DNA of 64,000 nt from Pseudomonas sp. SCB32 (lineage in GTDB: Bacteria > Pseudomonadota > Gammaproteobacteria > Pseudomonadales > Pseudomonadaceae): assembly GCF_009189165.1 (NCBI RefSeq), contig NZ_CP045118.1, positions 3,038,001 through 3,102,000 of the forward strand, read 5' to 3'. Shown piece after piece: positions 53,856 through 63,311 of the stretch (position 1 is its first letter; each line of letters begins with the position of its first letter). The position numbers were made by a program, and so were the translations under genes. The notes under the pieces are model-generated. The model was not told the DNA's origin. It did no database searches and saw nothing but the letters and a program-made list of their open reading frames with translations.

Positions 53856-54656
53856 ATGTTCAAGCAATTTTCTCTGAGTGGCCTGCGTGTGGCTGTAGCT
53901 GTAACTGCGCTGGCGGTGTTGACGGCCTGCGGTACTGTGAGCAAGGTCGATGACGCTGGCAAGACCGCACAGCCGATCTTCCCGGCAATGAAGGATGCTT
54001 CCATGCTGGAAGGCTACTACGTCAATCTGGAGAACCTGGGCAAGATGCGTCCTGGTATGAGCAAGAAGCAGGTGATGGAGTTGGTCGGCCACCCCCAGTT
54101 CAGCGAGGGCATGATCGGCGTTCGTGAGTGGGACTACATCTTCAAGTTCCGCCAGCCTGCTGGCCAGCCGGACAAGGTCTGCCAGTACAAGGTACTCTTC
54201 GATAAAAACATGGTTGCACAGTCATTCTTCTACCTGCCGGCCAATTGCATGGAGCCGGTAGCTCCGGTGCAAGAGATGGCCGCAACTAGCGTCAAGAAGA
54301 TCAACCTGGCCGCCGACGCCACCTTTGGTTTCGATAGTGCGCAACTGCGCCCGGAAGGCCGCGCCAAGTTGGATCAACTGATCGGCGAGCTGAATGAAGT
54401 GAAGCTGATCAGCATCAGCATTGTCGGCTACACCGACCGCTTCGGTAGTCCAGCCCACAACAACAGCCTGTCGCTGCAGCGCGCCAATGCTGTGCGCACC
54501 TATCTGGTTGACCGTGGAGTGAAGGGCTCACAGATCGAGGTGGATGGCCGTGGGTCCGCTGAGCCTCTGGTGGTTTGCCCAGGAGCAAAATCGCCGCAGG
54601 TGATCGAGTGCCTGGCGCCTAATCGTCGCACTCAAATTACCATTCAATCCGAGTAA
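53856..54656 (+). CDS. tpgA: TpgA-like lipoprotein (BamE/SmpA domain plus OmpA-like domain)
   Basis: 266 residues. Lipoprotein signal with LTAC (Cys 25). Residues about 45-130 form a BamE/SmpA-OmlA domain (NLGKMRPGMSKKQVMELVGH...REWDYIFKF); residues about 150-266 form an OmpA-like peptidoglycan-binding domain (FGFDSAQLRPEGRAKLDQL, GYTDRFGS, RANAVRTYL, GRGSAEPL). This domain pair directly behind a trimeric autotransporter gene is the arrangement of Acinetobacter TpgA, which is needed for surface display of AtaA. Co-transcription with the adhesin is likely. Confidence 0.93.
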   Translation: MFKQFSLSGLRVAVAVTALAVLTACGTVSKVDDAGKTAQPIFPAMKDASMLEGYYVNLENLGKMRPGMSKKQVMELVGHPQFSEGMIGVREWDYIFKFRQPAGQPDKVCQYKVLFDKNMVAQSFFYLPANCMEPVAPVQEMAATSVKKINLAADATFGFDSAQLRPEGRAKLDQLIGELNEVKLISISIVGYTDRFGSPAHNNSLSLQRANAVRTYLVDRGVKGSQIEVDGRGSAEPLVVCPGAKSPQVIECLAPNRRTQITIQSE

Positions 54657-54712
54657 TCCTCCGCCCGATACGGTAGCGAAGGATCCGCCTCCCTAATCCA
54701 CAATTTGCCGGT

Positions 54713-54749
54713 CCCCCTCGGAATGGATGCAAGTCCCGAGGGGGCTTTT
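54713..54749 (+). terminator. Intrinsic terminator after tpgA
   Basis: CCCCCTCGG and CCGAGGGGG with a 14-base loop, followed by CTTTTC, 56 bases after the stop. Confidence 0.75.
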
Positions 54750-54855
54750 CAAGCTCTCAGCCTGACGCTACGCGACTGAATGCTCTTGGCTTCGATGGGG
54801 AGCCTGAATAGGCATGCGTAACCGTGGTTGGGAGCTCTTTTTTATGTGAAATCCA

Positions 54856-55836
54856 ATGAAAATCCGAATTCTTGCAGCCGCAATGCTTGCGGGCGCATTC
54901 TGTCTTTCCGGCTGTGACAACAAGGTCGCAGTGTCCAGCTTGGCTGTCATGAATCCTGTCGCTGATTCTCTGCCGCGGAATTGGCTAGAAATTCCTGCGC
55001 TTCCGATCATTCAACGCGGAGTGTCCGAATTGGCCCCTCGCTTCAGTGGCCAGCCTCACACGAAGTATATGGACCAGATCTGTGGCTTGGCCCAGGGAGA
55101 CCTCGAACAAGGCCAAGTAAATGAAGCTTTAAAACTCAGCAAGGCTGAAGCAGGGCAGATTCCGAAGGAGCTCTCCAGGCTGGTAAACGGCGACAAATCT
55201 AGCCAGCAAACGGCCTGCGCCGCGTACCTGGCGAGCAGTGTGTCGCGACAGTTGGATCCCCGCGAGCTCGACCAAGCGGAGGCGCCCTCTGTAGCTGAAT
55301 TCAGTGCTGAAGGATCTAGCGGACTCGCTAAGAAAGATGAGCAGATGGTCCCGAAACCAAACGCGGCTGAGTCTAATGCGGGATCTACAGCGTACGTTGA
55401 GCAGACAGTGCAGCACGTCGCCGCAGCTGACCTGCAACACGCCCTGTCGGTAAAATTGGCTATTGCTCGCACTAACGCGGATATATTTGCCTTGATTGCA
55501 GCAGAGCTGCGGCGCCGACCAGGGCTCTCCGTTGCTGAGTACGAAGTGGCATCCGGCCAGTTGTTCATGCAGTTTGCGCCGACGTACCTAGAGCGTATCA
55601 AAGCGCTAACGCCGTCATCGGGTGTTGAATATCGCTTACTGCGCATGGAGCCGGGGTCGTTCGCTTTTAGCTCCTCCGACGGTGGTTTGTTTGAGTCAAA
55701 CGCCCAGGGTCTGTCACTGCTTCAAAGTGGCGTGCTTTGGTATGGCCAGGGCAAGCTGCTTGGGCAGGACTATCGGTTGCACGTCGCGTACTTCGATCCG
55801 TCGATTAGCAAGCTATTGGCTCCCCCCGTTCAATGA
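54856..55836 (+). CDS. Lipoprotein of the adhesion locus, paralogue 2
   Basis: 326 residues from ATG 54856. Lipobox LSGC at Cys 20. Same plan as the lipoprotein at 44971: LPIIQRGVSELAPRF, ICGLAQGD, ACAAYLAS, KLAIARTNADIFALIAAELR, VLWYGQGKLLG...HVAYF. A 40-residue acidic/Ser-rich insert (about 135-185) makes it longer. Function unknown; probably an envelope partner of the adhesin. Confidence 0.85.
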   Translation: MKIRILAAAMLAGAFCLSGCDNKVAVSSLAVMNPVADSLPRNWLEIPALPIIQRGVSELAPRFSGQPHTKYMDQICGLAQGDLEQGQVNEALKLSKAEAGQIPKELSRLVNGDKSSQQTACAAYLASSVSRQLDPRELDQAEAPSVAEFSAEGSSGLAKKDEQMVPKPNAAESNAGSTAYVEQTVQHVAAADLQHALSVKLAIARTNADIFALIAAELRRRPGLSVAEYEVASGQLFMQFAPTYLERIKALTPSSGVEYRLLRMEPGSFAFSSSDGGLFESNAQGLSLLQSGVLWYGQGKLLGQDYRLHVAYFDPSISKLLAPPVQ

Positions 55837-56146
55837 CCTGCAATTGAAACCCCAACTGCTCGGATTTGGTGTTAGGGCGTTCAACGATCGCCGATGAGCT
55901 TGGGAAAATCACTCCGGTCGATAGTCCAGAAGCCATGAAGGGGCGACTCCAGCTGAAGGCCTGCGGTATTTGAGGAACACCTACGTAAAATATTGAAATC
56001 AGTGCTGCGCCGAGGCGTAACAGTGTGTTCGCGAATTGCGAGGTATCCAGCAAGGGGAGGGTGGCGCTTACTGGCAATGATGCACTACTGCTTGAGCAGC
56101 GGATGCGTTCTCTGCCAATCGTGGCCGGCAGAAACGCCCAGTGCTG
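55837..56146. other. Convergent gap between the adhesion locus and the Wadjet operon
   Basis: 310 bases between convergent stops. No gene, no clear terminator and no obvious attachment-site repeat. This is the likely junction of two separately acquired modules. Confidence 0.4.
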
Positions 56147-57340
56147 CTATATCGCAGCGACGGCATGATGCCATACGCCAAGTTGCTGCTCTACGTAGTC
56201 TTGAGACAACCGTTCCTGTTCTAGTCGACCAATTCCGAGCCGACCAGAGCGCAGGTCCTCAAACAGGGACCGCTCAGTAAGAGTCAGGCCATAGTCCGGT
56301 AGCTCGGCTGGTCGCTCTTCGCACACCCCGCGCTCAACATGGGCAATCAGCGTGTCGCGATCCATCATCACGGCCTCAACATGGGGCTGCCTCAACCGTG
56401 CATCGGCGAGGAATTTCAGCCCCCATGTATCGAGATCCCCCCAGTAACCTACCCTTCTGTCCTTCAGCCACTCGGCTTGTAACCAGGCGGTATTTGCGCC
56501 TCCTCCGAACACTGCAATGGTGCCTGGTAGCTCAGGAAGTCCGTAGCCAGCCTGGAGGTTCTCGATCACCAGCACACTCCGAGCGGGCAGCGGATAGGCC
56601 ATCAGTTGCTCAAAGGACAGCCGAACGAGATCAAGCCCAGCAAGGCGACCTTTCACGTCAGGGCAAAGTGGTTTCACGTGAAGCCAGTTGGATGGTGTGG
56701 CGCGGCAGCCTAACCAAGCCTCTAACCCGCCATGAGCGGAAACCTCTTGGTTGTGCATCGAATCCAACAGAGCGGCAATTAGGCTCTGGTTCAGCTCCAC
56801 GAACTTCGTATCCACCCTCTGTAGTGGCAGGGCCCGCAAGTATCGACGCTGGCCCATTCCACACTGTAGTTGCGGCAGCAGGCACGCCAGTAAATGGATG
56901 TCAGTCATGGAGAGCTTCTCCAGCTCTCCAAGCTGCTTGATGAGGGTAGTGAACAGAGCTTTATCCAACGAGAGCAACGGCTCCATTCGCTCCGCCCAGC
57001 CTCTGCTTCGTTCAACAGCCTCAACCCCCAGCGCAGCGATGAGGGCTTGCGTTGATTCGATCTCCAACCTTATCGGGACTTCGCATTCACCCAGTTGCCG
57101 AAATCGCTTCGTCACCCATACCACTTGATGTGGCCACAGCCATTTCCGCCAGGCCGCGATATAGCCATGGAAATGGTCAAGATCCTCAAGCGCCTGGCTA
57201 CCGGTTGGCGGCTTCAGCAAGCAAGGAATGGGGAAAGGTCGCGTACCCAAGAGTCGCTCCCGCAGCCGGCCTGTATGGTCCCACTCCAGTCGGCGCAGCT
57301 CCTCAACAACGTCATCTGGAAGCCGTCCCCAATCCCTCAC
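56147..57340 (-). CDS. jetD: JetD, Wadjet nuclease subunit (DUF3322/DUF2220, TOPRIM-like)
   Basis: 397 residues from GTG 57340, which overlaps the jetC stop as GTGA. N-terminal DUF3322-type region (to about 180), then a C-terminal TOPRIM-like domain with VIENLQAG (Glu) and GYWGDLDTWGL (DxD), the metal-binding residues of topoisomerase-VI/Spo11-like nucleases. In characterised Wadjet systems JetD cleaves circular plasmid DNA after loop extrusion by JetABC. Last gene of the operon. Confidence 0.93.
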   Translation of the reverse strand: MRDWGRLPDDVVEELRRLEWDHTGRLRERLLGTRPFPIPCLLKPPTGSQALEDLDHFHGYIAAWRKWLWPHQVVWVTKRFRQLGECEVPIRLEIESTQALIAALGVEAVERSRGWAERMEPLLSLDKALFTTLIKQLGELEKLSMTDIHLLACLLPQLQCGMGQRRYLRALPLQRVDTKFVELNQSLIAALLDSMHNQEVSAHGGLEAWLGCRATPSNWLHVKPLCPDVKGRLAGLDLVRLSFEQLMAYPLPARSVLVIENLQAGYGLPELPGTIAVFGGGANTAWLQAEWLKDRRVGYWGDLDTWGLKFLADARLRQPHVEAVMMDRDTLIAHVERGVCEERPAELPDYGLTLTERSLFEDLRSGRLGIGRLEQERLSQDYVEQQLGVWHHAVAAI

Positions 57341-60300
57341 AGAGCTGGCTCCACTTCGATCCCCAGTGAACTGGCTGTCTTTTGCAGCCTCTGCTGTTCA
57401 TGACTCGCCAACTGCTCGTCAATTTCCTCCCAGGTGACCTCACAGAGCCGACTTTCATGCTTGTCCTGGTCACGCTCTGCGATCAACAGCGAGCGCGCCG
57501 ATTCACGTGCAAGGTTGAGGTTCTTGTATGGAGTGATCAGATTCACGTGGATCTTCAATTCTCGGAAGACTTTGAGCACCCGGCGACTCACCGCCTCGGC
57601 GGTATTGGAGAACGCCTCATCCAGGAACACGGTGCAGTAGAGCGGACGGTCGCTGCCGTCGGGCGTCAGCACGTAAGCCAAGCTGGCAGCTACTATCGTG
57701 CCGGCAAACGACTCCTTTTCCCCGCCTGACTTACCGCTGGAAGACTCCAGCACATCGCGTACCTTTTTGCTGCCTTTCTCTACTTCCTCGGCGTAGAAGG
57801 ACAGCTGGTAGCGCGAGTCCAACAGTCGCAGACTCTCTAGATTGCCCGAGGTTGCAGGATTGGTGGCTTTCTCCAGTTTCTCGATCAGTTCCTTCAGCTC
57901 GACAAAGCGAGCCTCATGATCGTCACTTCCAGCTCGCGCCAGCACGCGCATCAACTGTGCATTGAATGCTTTCACGTGTTCGAAGATTTCTGGCCGACTT
58001 CCCAGACGAAGGTAGGTTCCCTGCCGAAACTCCGTGCGCTCCAGAACATCGTTGATCGTTTCGATTCGGTCCTGGATGTCCTCACGTTCGGCTTGGATGG
58101 TTTGGCTGATTCGAGCAAGCGACTGTGTTGCGTTGCGGTTCAAGCGCTCTCGGAAACGCTCGACCAGGTCTGGCAATCCTTCCTGCTCCAAATGGGCCAG
58201 GTGATCGACGTACTCTTCTAGGGCATCCACGCCGGCGAGCCAATCATTGGCGATGAGAGGCCATTTTGTTTTGAACTCGGAGACAATCCCACTAGCCTTG
58301 TTCGATGCTCGAAACTCTCGGTTGTGGGCCCCCTTACGGGCCTCTTCCAGCGCTGATCGATGGCGATTTTCGAGTTCTGAAACCATCTCCAAATCGTCAA
58401 GGTCTAGCTGTCCCACACGCTTAGAAAGCAACTCCCTGACCTCATCCGCCAAACCGGTCCGGGCGGCATCTAACGCCAGCTCCAGCTGTTGGTTCGCCTT
58501 GAGCTTGTCGCTCTCCAGCCCCCCGACTTTTTTGCTGACCAGTTCTTTCTTGCCTTGTACTTCCTTCAGTTCAGCACCTGCCTGCTCCCACCGAGCCTTC
58601 GCCACTCCCAATTCACTATCAGGCCGTTCAAGCGCCTCTAGATCCGCCCTCAGCGACTGCATCCGATCTTGCGCTGACTGGACATCAAGTGCCGCCCAGG
58701 TGAGCTGGGCGATGCGCTCCCACACCCGAGTGTGCTTCTCGAGGTCGTCCATGGCCGTGCGCGCATCTGCTGTAAGCTGGGCCAACTTCTTGACCTCTGC
58801 CTCCAACTCGACACGATCCTTCCTTAACGCCGCTAGACGCCCCTTGTTACTGAATCCCAAACACCAGAAACGTGGGTTATCAATGCGCTGCTGGTCCTTC
58901 TTCTCAAATCGCCCTTTATCCAGGTGCACCAGGCCCTGGATGGTCATCGAGAAGTCGGTCTGGTCCAGTATTTCAGTCGATGCCACACAGTGCAGGTCGA
59001 AGCGTGAGAGGTGCTTTTTCAGCCAATCACGATAGGGGTGCGGCTTCCAATCCAGCATTTTTAGAAAGCCATCCGGTAGGAACTCAGCAACCTGCGGATG
59101 CTGGTTCAGCCGAACAACCTGCACCCTGACATGGAGACCCGTGTGGCGAGTGTTCAGCCACTTGGTCACCAGGCGATATCGCTCATCAGGCACCAGCAGT
59201 GTGGTGCGATGCCCTCCCAGCGCCCGTTCAATGGCGCCTTGCCAAGGTCGATGCGCCTCCAGGACATCGATCAGCTCGCCAACGAAAACAACCTCCGCAG
59301 GATCTAGCGACAAGCTCTCTACCAGTTGGTCGCGGAGCTTCTGATAGGAAGGTTCAATGTTGGAGTCCGGTCGCGACTCCATGTCTTCGATTTCACCTAC
59401 CAGCTCCTTGAGCTGTGTTTGCTCACGGGAGAGGTTCGCTGCCGACGAAGCGAACTGATCCTGGCGCGCTTGACGTAACGCCGGCATATCCGCCAGTTCC
59501 GTTTGCGCTCTCACCTGGTTTTCCTTGAATACGTCGAGCGACAGCGTGTCGGGCAGACTAAGGTCTCGTACATCCATCTGATACAGGCGCGCATCGCGCA
59601 CACTGTCGTGATGCACCTGCGTTGCCGCTTTCAAGTCCTTCCGCAGCCCCTCCAGTCGCTCACCACCTTGCGACTGGTAGGCATGGAACAATGCCTGTAC
59701 CCGTTCCGTTGCTTGCTCCTCCAAAGCTCCAAGGCGGGTCATTTCCTCTGCCAACTGAAGCAGTTCCGCCTCGTATTGCTTCAGGCGCATTTGCCTCAGT
59801 CGAGAGCACTGTTCGCCAAAGTAGACCGGCAGGCCGGCTAGCTCAGCTGAGATCCGCCGCATCTCCTCCCTGGCCTGATTCAGTGCTTGGCTGGTCTCTG
59901 GCAACTCAAGCAGGGCATCCCGCTGTCGCCGAGCATCATCGAGTTCGCTATGGACGCTGACCAAGTCATCGAATTCACTGACCGCAAGCCGGGCATGCTC
60001 CTTGACCTGACTGGGCTCCAGGACCAGATCTCGAATCAAGCTGGTGAGGTCATCAATCTTCTTCAAACCCAGCGCCCGGGAGAGCAGGGCAGGAGCGTTA
60101 CGGTTCTCCATGCGTAGGAGCCGCACATACGTCTCTTGATACTCAGTAAACGAATCGAATGCCTCGACCAGCGGGTCCTCTTTGAGGTGCTGTTTCAGCA
60201 CACGGGCATTGCCCTCACCGAAGAGATGCAACAACTCATCCAAGCCCACATCGCGCTTACCCACCACAAAAAGGCGTTTGAGGTCGTTGAGCGAGTTGCT

Positions 60301-60723
60301 GGCCTGGGTAATCCAGAACAGGGCCGCCAAGGTGATCTTCGAACCATCGTCCGCTTGGTACAGCGCCCGAAGCCCCGTTGCGGTCGCCCCTGAGCGTTTC
60401 AGCAGGGTAGCCGTCTCGCTGCCATCATGGGCCTTGCCATAGTTTCCTCGCACATAGGACATCAAGGTGCGATCCGTACGGTCCCCTTGAGCAGCCGCGA
60501 TGTTGAACGACGCCTTGCTGGAGGGCAGCAACAGCGCCATCAACCCATCAATGAGTGTCGACTTACCGGCACCGTTGTCACCGGTAATGAGGGTGCCCTC
60601 GGGGTCAATCTTCGCGGAATGCAGGCCATGGAAGGAGCCCCAGTTGTATACCGACAGCTCGGCTAGACGGATCTGACCGGTGCTGAACAACTCACTCAGA
60701 CTTACCTCGCTTGCCTCAAGCAT
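57337..60723 (-). CDS. jetC: JetC, Wadjet SMC-like ATPase
   Basis: 1,128 residues from ATG 60723 (AGAGG upstream; overlaps jetB by 8 bases). Walker A GDNGAGKS at about 48-55; long coiled-coil arms flank a hinge-like middle region (about 470-640, with GELIDVLEAHRPWQGAIERAL); C-terminal ABC signature SSGKSGGEKES and Walker B VFLDEAFSN. MukB-like length and layout. ATP-driven loop extrusion recognises small circular DNA. Confidence 0.95.
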   Translation of the reverse strand: MLEASEVSLSELFSTGQIRLAELSVYNWGSFHGLHSAKIDPEGTLITGDNGAGKSTLIDGLMALLLPSSKASFNIAAAQGDRTDRTLMSYVRGNYGKAHDGSETATLLKRSGATATGLRALYQADDGSKITLAALFWITQASNSLNDLKRLFVVGKRDVGLDELLHLFGEGNARVLKQHLKEDPLVEAFDSFTEYQETYVRLLRMENRNAPALLSRALGLKKIDDLTSLIRDLVLEPSQVKEHARLAVSEFDDLVSVHSELDDARRQRDALLELPETSQALNQAREEMRRISAELAGLPVYFGEQCSRLRQMRLKQYEAELLQLAEEMTRLGALEEQATERVQALFHAYQSQGGERLEGLRKDLKAATQVHHDSVRDARLYQMDVRDLSLPDTLSLDVFKENQVRAQTELADMPALRQARQDQFASSAANLSREQTQLKELVGEIEDMESRPDSNIEPSYQKLRDQLVESLSLDPAEVVFVGELIDVLEAHRPWQGAIERALGGHRTTLLVPDERYRLVTKWLNTRHTGLHVRVQVVRLNQHPQVAEFLPDGFLKMLDWKPHPYRDWLKKHLSRFDLHCVASTEILDQTDFSMTIQGLVHLDKGRFEKKDQQRIDNPRFWCLGFSNKGRLAALRKDRVELEAEVKKLAQLTADARTAMDDLEKHTRVWERIAQLTWAALDVQSAQDRMQSLRADLEALERPDSELGVAKARWEQAGAELKEVQGKKELVSKKVGGLESDKLKANQQLELALDAARTGLADEVRELLSKRVGQLDLDDLEMVSELENRHRSALEEARKGAHNREFRASNKASGIVSEFKTKWPLIANDWLAGVDALEEYVDHLAHLEQEGLPDLVERFRERLNRNATQSLARISQTIQAEREDIQDRIETINDVLERTEFRQGTYLRLGSRPEIFEHVKAFNAQLMRVLARAGSDDHEARFVELKELIEKLEKATNPATSGNLESLRLLDSRYQLSFYAEEVEKGSKKVRDVLESSSGKSGGEKESFAGTIVAASLAYVLTPDGSDRPLYCTVFLDEAFSNTAEAVSRRVLKVFRELKIHVNLITPYKNLNLARESARSLLIAERDQDKHESRLCEVTWEEIDEQLASHEQQRLQKTASSLGIEVEPAL

Positions 60724-61471
60724 CCTGCACCTCTTCGCCCGTTTTGACGTCCGCATCACCCGCTAGGCGTTCGTACTCTTTCAACAGACGTTCAAGAAAA
60801 TCGGCATTGACGACATAGCGGATCACCGAGGTGATCTCAAACCGCTCGTCATCCCCACGGAGCGCACTGATGAGACGCTTATCTTTCAACAAGGCAAGCG
60901 ATCCGTTGAGCGTCCTCCGCTCGGAGCGGGAGCTGTAGGTCAGCGGCAAAAAGGGTGTCATCAATGCCTCGATCCGCTCGATATCAATGATGATCTTCTG
61001 TTCGCCCGCTGTTTCTCGCTCCTGGTAGTACTTGCGCAGCACCAGCAACAGCAGCGTGTCATAGAGGCTGAGCGTGCGCTTGTTGATCAGGCGTGACGCT
61101 TCGTCGGCCTCCTCGTCCTGCTCTGCCACCTCCTGCTGGAGCAGGATGGCGATACCGGCCTTCATGTCCAGCAACATGCGCATGAACATGTTGCCCAAGT
61201 GCTCTGCGATCAGGCCCTCGTGCCGGCACAGCGCTTCGAACGCCAGACGTTTGCTATCGGCCATCACCACCCCTTGGCGGAGTAACAGCACCAAGGCGCG
61301 CCTGGCTTCCAGTGGCATGCCGACCTCAGGATCCCCAACGACGGGCGGCTCAACGGGAGCATCCCCAAACGTCTCCACCTCACCGCTGACTGACGGCGTG
61401 TCAGGCCGATTCGTTCGATACTGGTCGAACAGGGCAGGGGCCTGTTGGGAATGCTGCTCTTCCTCGTTCAT
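60716..61471 (-). CDS. jetB: JetB, Wadjet kleisin-interacting subunit (DUF4194)
   Basis: 251 residues from ATG 61471, whose first bases overlap the jetA stop (ATGA). An acidic, disordered first 55 residues precede the DUF4194 winged-helix region (LNKRTLSLYDTLLLLVLRKYYQE-like block, IIDIERIEALMTPFLPL, RTLNGSLALLKDKRLI). MukE-like component linking JetA and JetC. Confidence 0.93.
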   Translation of the reverse strand: MNEEEQHSQQAPALFDQYRTNRPDTPSVSGEVETFGDAPVEPPVVGDPEVGMPLEARRALVLLLRQGVVMADSKRLAFEALCRHEGLIAEHLGNMFMRMLLDMKAGIAILLQQEVAEQDEEADEASRLINKRTLSLYDTLLLLVLRKYYQERETAGEQKIIIDIERIEALMTPFLPLTYSSRSERRTLNGSLALLKDKRLISALRGDDERFEITSVIRYVVNADFLERLLKEYERLAGDADVKTGEEVQDA

Positions 61472-62922
61472 AAGGCGAGTTCCTCCAAATCCGTTGGAAA
61501 CTGCTCGGCGGACATCAGCAAAGAGGGAATGTTGGCCCGAATCCAATTGCCGGTCCGATCCACTACAACCAGACTTTCAGGGTGTTCCAACACCACAGCG
61601 CTGACTGCTTTGGCGATCCGCACGTGCGCCACCAGCTCTTCCAATCCTCCGGTGATGGGGCGGTGACTAACGATGCCCGCCACCGTCATCGGGCCGTGCT
61701 CAGTGAGCAACTGCTTCACATCCTGAGCCACTTCTAACACCTTGACCGTGTTGAGGTGTTCCAGCATGCCGAGACTGGCGACGTGACTATTGGTATTTGC
61801 GGCCACCTGTCGGGTATCCAGGCGTTCTTCAGGTAGTCGTAGGTGAATACTGGATGGAGAACGCACGCGCAGACTGCCCGTGGGGAGGTTCACAACCACC
61901 GGCTCGCGTAGGCTCACCTCCTGGTCTTTGAAATTCACCGCCAGCCGCTCCAGTTGGCGAAGCAGACGTTCGACCGCACGATGCTCTTGCTGAGCGCCGC
62001 TTTCCACAAAAGCCCGCAGGCTCTCCTCGGTTCGGCGCCGAACTTGGAATACCCGCTCACTTTCCTTGCCCAGCTCGCGGACCAGATGGGATAGGTAACG
62101 CAGCTCGTCTGACTTCAGATACTGGGATGCCGGACGTGCCAAGATCGAGCGGATTTGTTCACGGAACTCAGTGATTCGATTCTGATCACAGAGCAACTGA
62201 TAGAAGCCATCGAAGGCCTGTCCGGCATCGGTCTGGATCAGTTCCCCTTCATGCTCCATTAGCGCCTTCACCACCTCACCGCGCCCAGACTCCGACTCGA
62301 TCATGCGGATCCGCATGAGCTGATCGAGTTGACGAATTTCGTCCTCCAACCGACGAAAGTCGCCCGTGAGCACTGACGTCAATTGATACAGCCCCCGGAT
62401 ACGCTCACGTTGCTCCGGCGCGCTCAGTTCCGGCATATCGCCCATCCGCAAGCGCTCAATTTCCCAATCGAGTTCCTGCCGGCGGGCAGTTAGTAGAGTG
62501 ATTCGCTCTTCCGGGTTTGGGCTCAGGGCGACAGCCAAATTCCGTACAGCATCTTGCACAATACGTAGGTGCGAGGCCGTGGCATTACTGTCTCGCTGAT
62601 CCAGGCTTTGGGCAAAGCGCAGTGCCAACTCAAAAGCATCGGTTCGGGTGAGCTTGTCATCAAGCTCACGTAACCAGCCCGCCTGGATCCATTGGCGCAG
62701 ATAGGTGCCTGCGTTGTCGTGAAGGCCATAGGCCTCCTGCCAAATCGGCAGCTCCGCCTCGAGCGCGACACGTGCTTTCCCGAACGGCGCTTCGCTGTCT
62801 TGAGTGAAGAGGTTATTAATGAAGGCAAGAATAATGGACGCATTCTCAGCGCGTAGCAGACGCCACGCCGCATGCTCGGAGAGCAATCGCCTAAAACGCG
62901 CCTGCTGCTCGTGCAAGCTCAT
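61468..62922 (-). CDS. jetA: JetA, Wadjet kleisin subunit (DUF3375)
   Basis: 484 residues from ATG 62922, with a full AAGGAGG five bases upstream; GTG 62928 is a weaker alternative. DUF3375 family: N-terminal FRRLLSEHAAWRLLRAENA, helical middle, and C-terminal winged-helix-like part (VLEVAQDVKQLLTEHGPMTV). MukF-like kleisin. First gene of an operon in which all four genes overlap by 4-8 bases, so expression is tightly coupled. Type I Wadjet by gene order JetA-B-C-D. Confidence 0.95.
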   Translation of the reverse strand: MSLHEQQARFRRLLSEHAAWRLLRAENASIILAFINNLFTQDSEAPFGKARVALEAELPIWQEAYGLHDNAGTYLRQWIQAGWLRELDDKLTRTDAFELALRFAQSLDQRDSNATASHLRIVQDAVRNLAVALSPNPEERITLLTARRQELDWEIERLRMGDMPELSAPEQRERIRGLYQLTSVLTGDFRRLEDEIRQLDQLMRIRMIESESGRGEVVKALMEHEGELIQTDAGQAFDGFYQLLCDQNRITEFREQIRSILARPASQYLKSDELRYLSHLVRELGKESERVFQVRRRTEESLRAFVESGAQQEHRAVERLLRQLERLAVNFKDQEVSLREPVVVNLPTGSLRVRSPSSIHLRLPEERLDTRQVAANTNSHVASLGMLEHLNTVKVLEVAQDVKQLLTEHGPMTVAGIVSHRPITGGLEELVAHVRIAKAVSAVVLEHPESLVVVDRTGNWIRANIPSLLMSAEQFPTDLEELAL

Positions 62923-63309
62923 CGACACCTCCTTGTGTATCGAATTACGTCAGGTGCTGGTCTCAGAGGTGCTCCAGCACTCCACGCACACCATATCTGG
63001 AAAACATGCTGAGTTTCAGTAGGTCAGATAGCCACACCATGGCTTATCCTGCTGATTAGTTCCAGCACCATCCGTGCATCTGCTTCCGTCAGCAGCCACT
63101 CGACGAGGCGGTGAGAAGCATACCGCGACAATTCGGGAGCCTGCGCCGTCATCATGACGAGGCAAGATGCTGCGCAGTGATTGTCAGACTAAGTGGCCGC
63201 TGGGGTACAAGAAGAGTCTAGAGGCAGCGGTGAAGGCCCGCGAGTAAGCTTATTTGGGAACGGCTGGTATTGACGGGAAAATAAAAAGCCCCATCGATTG
63301 GGGCTATTT
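62923..63309. other. Upstream region of the Wadjet operon
   Basis: 387 bases that should contain the jetA promoter. A short inverted repeat GTGCT-CC-AGCAC lies at 62969-62980. A minus-strand open frame at 63024-63155 (43 codons counting from the first ATG, MMTAQAPELSRYASHRLVEW...) looks protein-like but has no ribosome site; it may be a leader peptide, a gene remnant, or chance. Confidence 0.4.
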
Positions 63310-63311
63310 TT
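63287..63311 (-). terminator. Bidirectional intrinsic terminator
   Basis: AGCCCCA and TGGGGCT around TCGAT with AAAA on the left and ATTTTT on the right. It sits at the stop of the minus-strand gene 63310-63711 and would end it before the Wadjet operon. Confidence 0.85.

Noticed and set aside
62923..63309. Search for an attachment site or integrase next to Wadjet
   Set aside because: No tRNA, integrase or direct repeat could be found in the flanks visible here.
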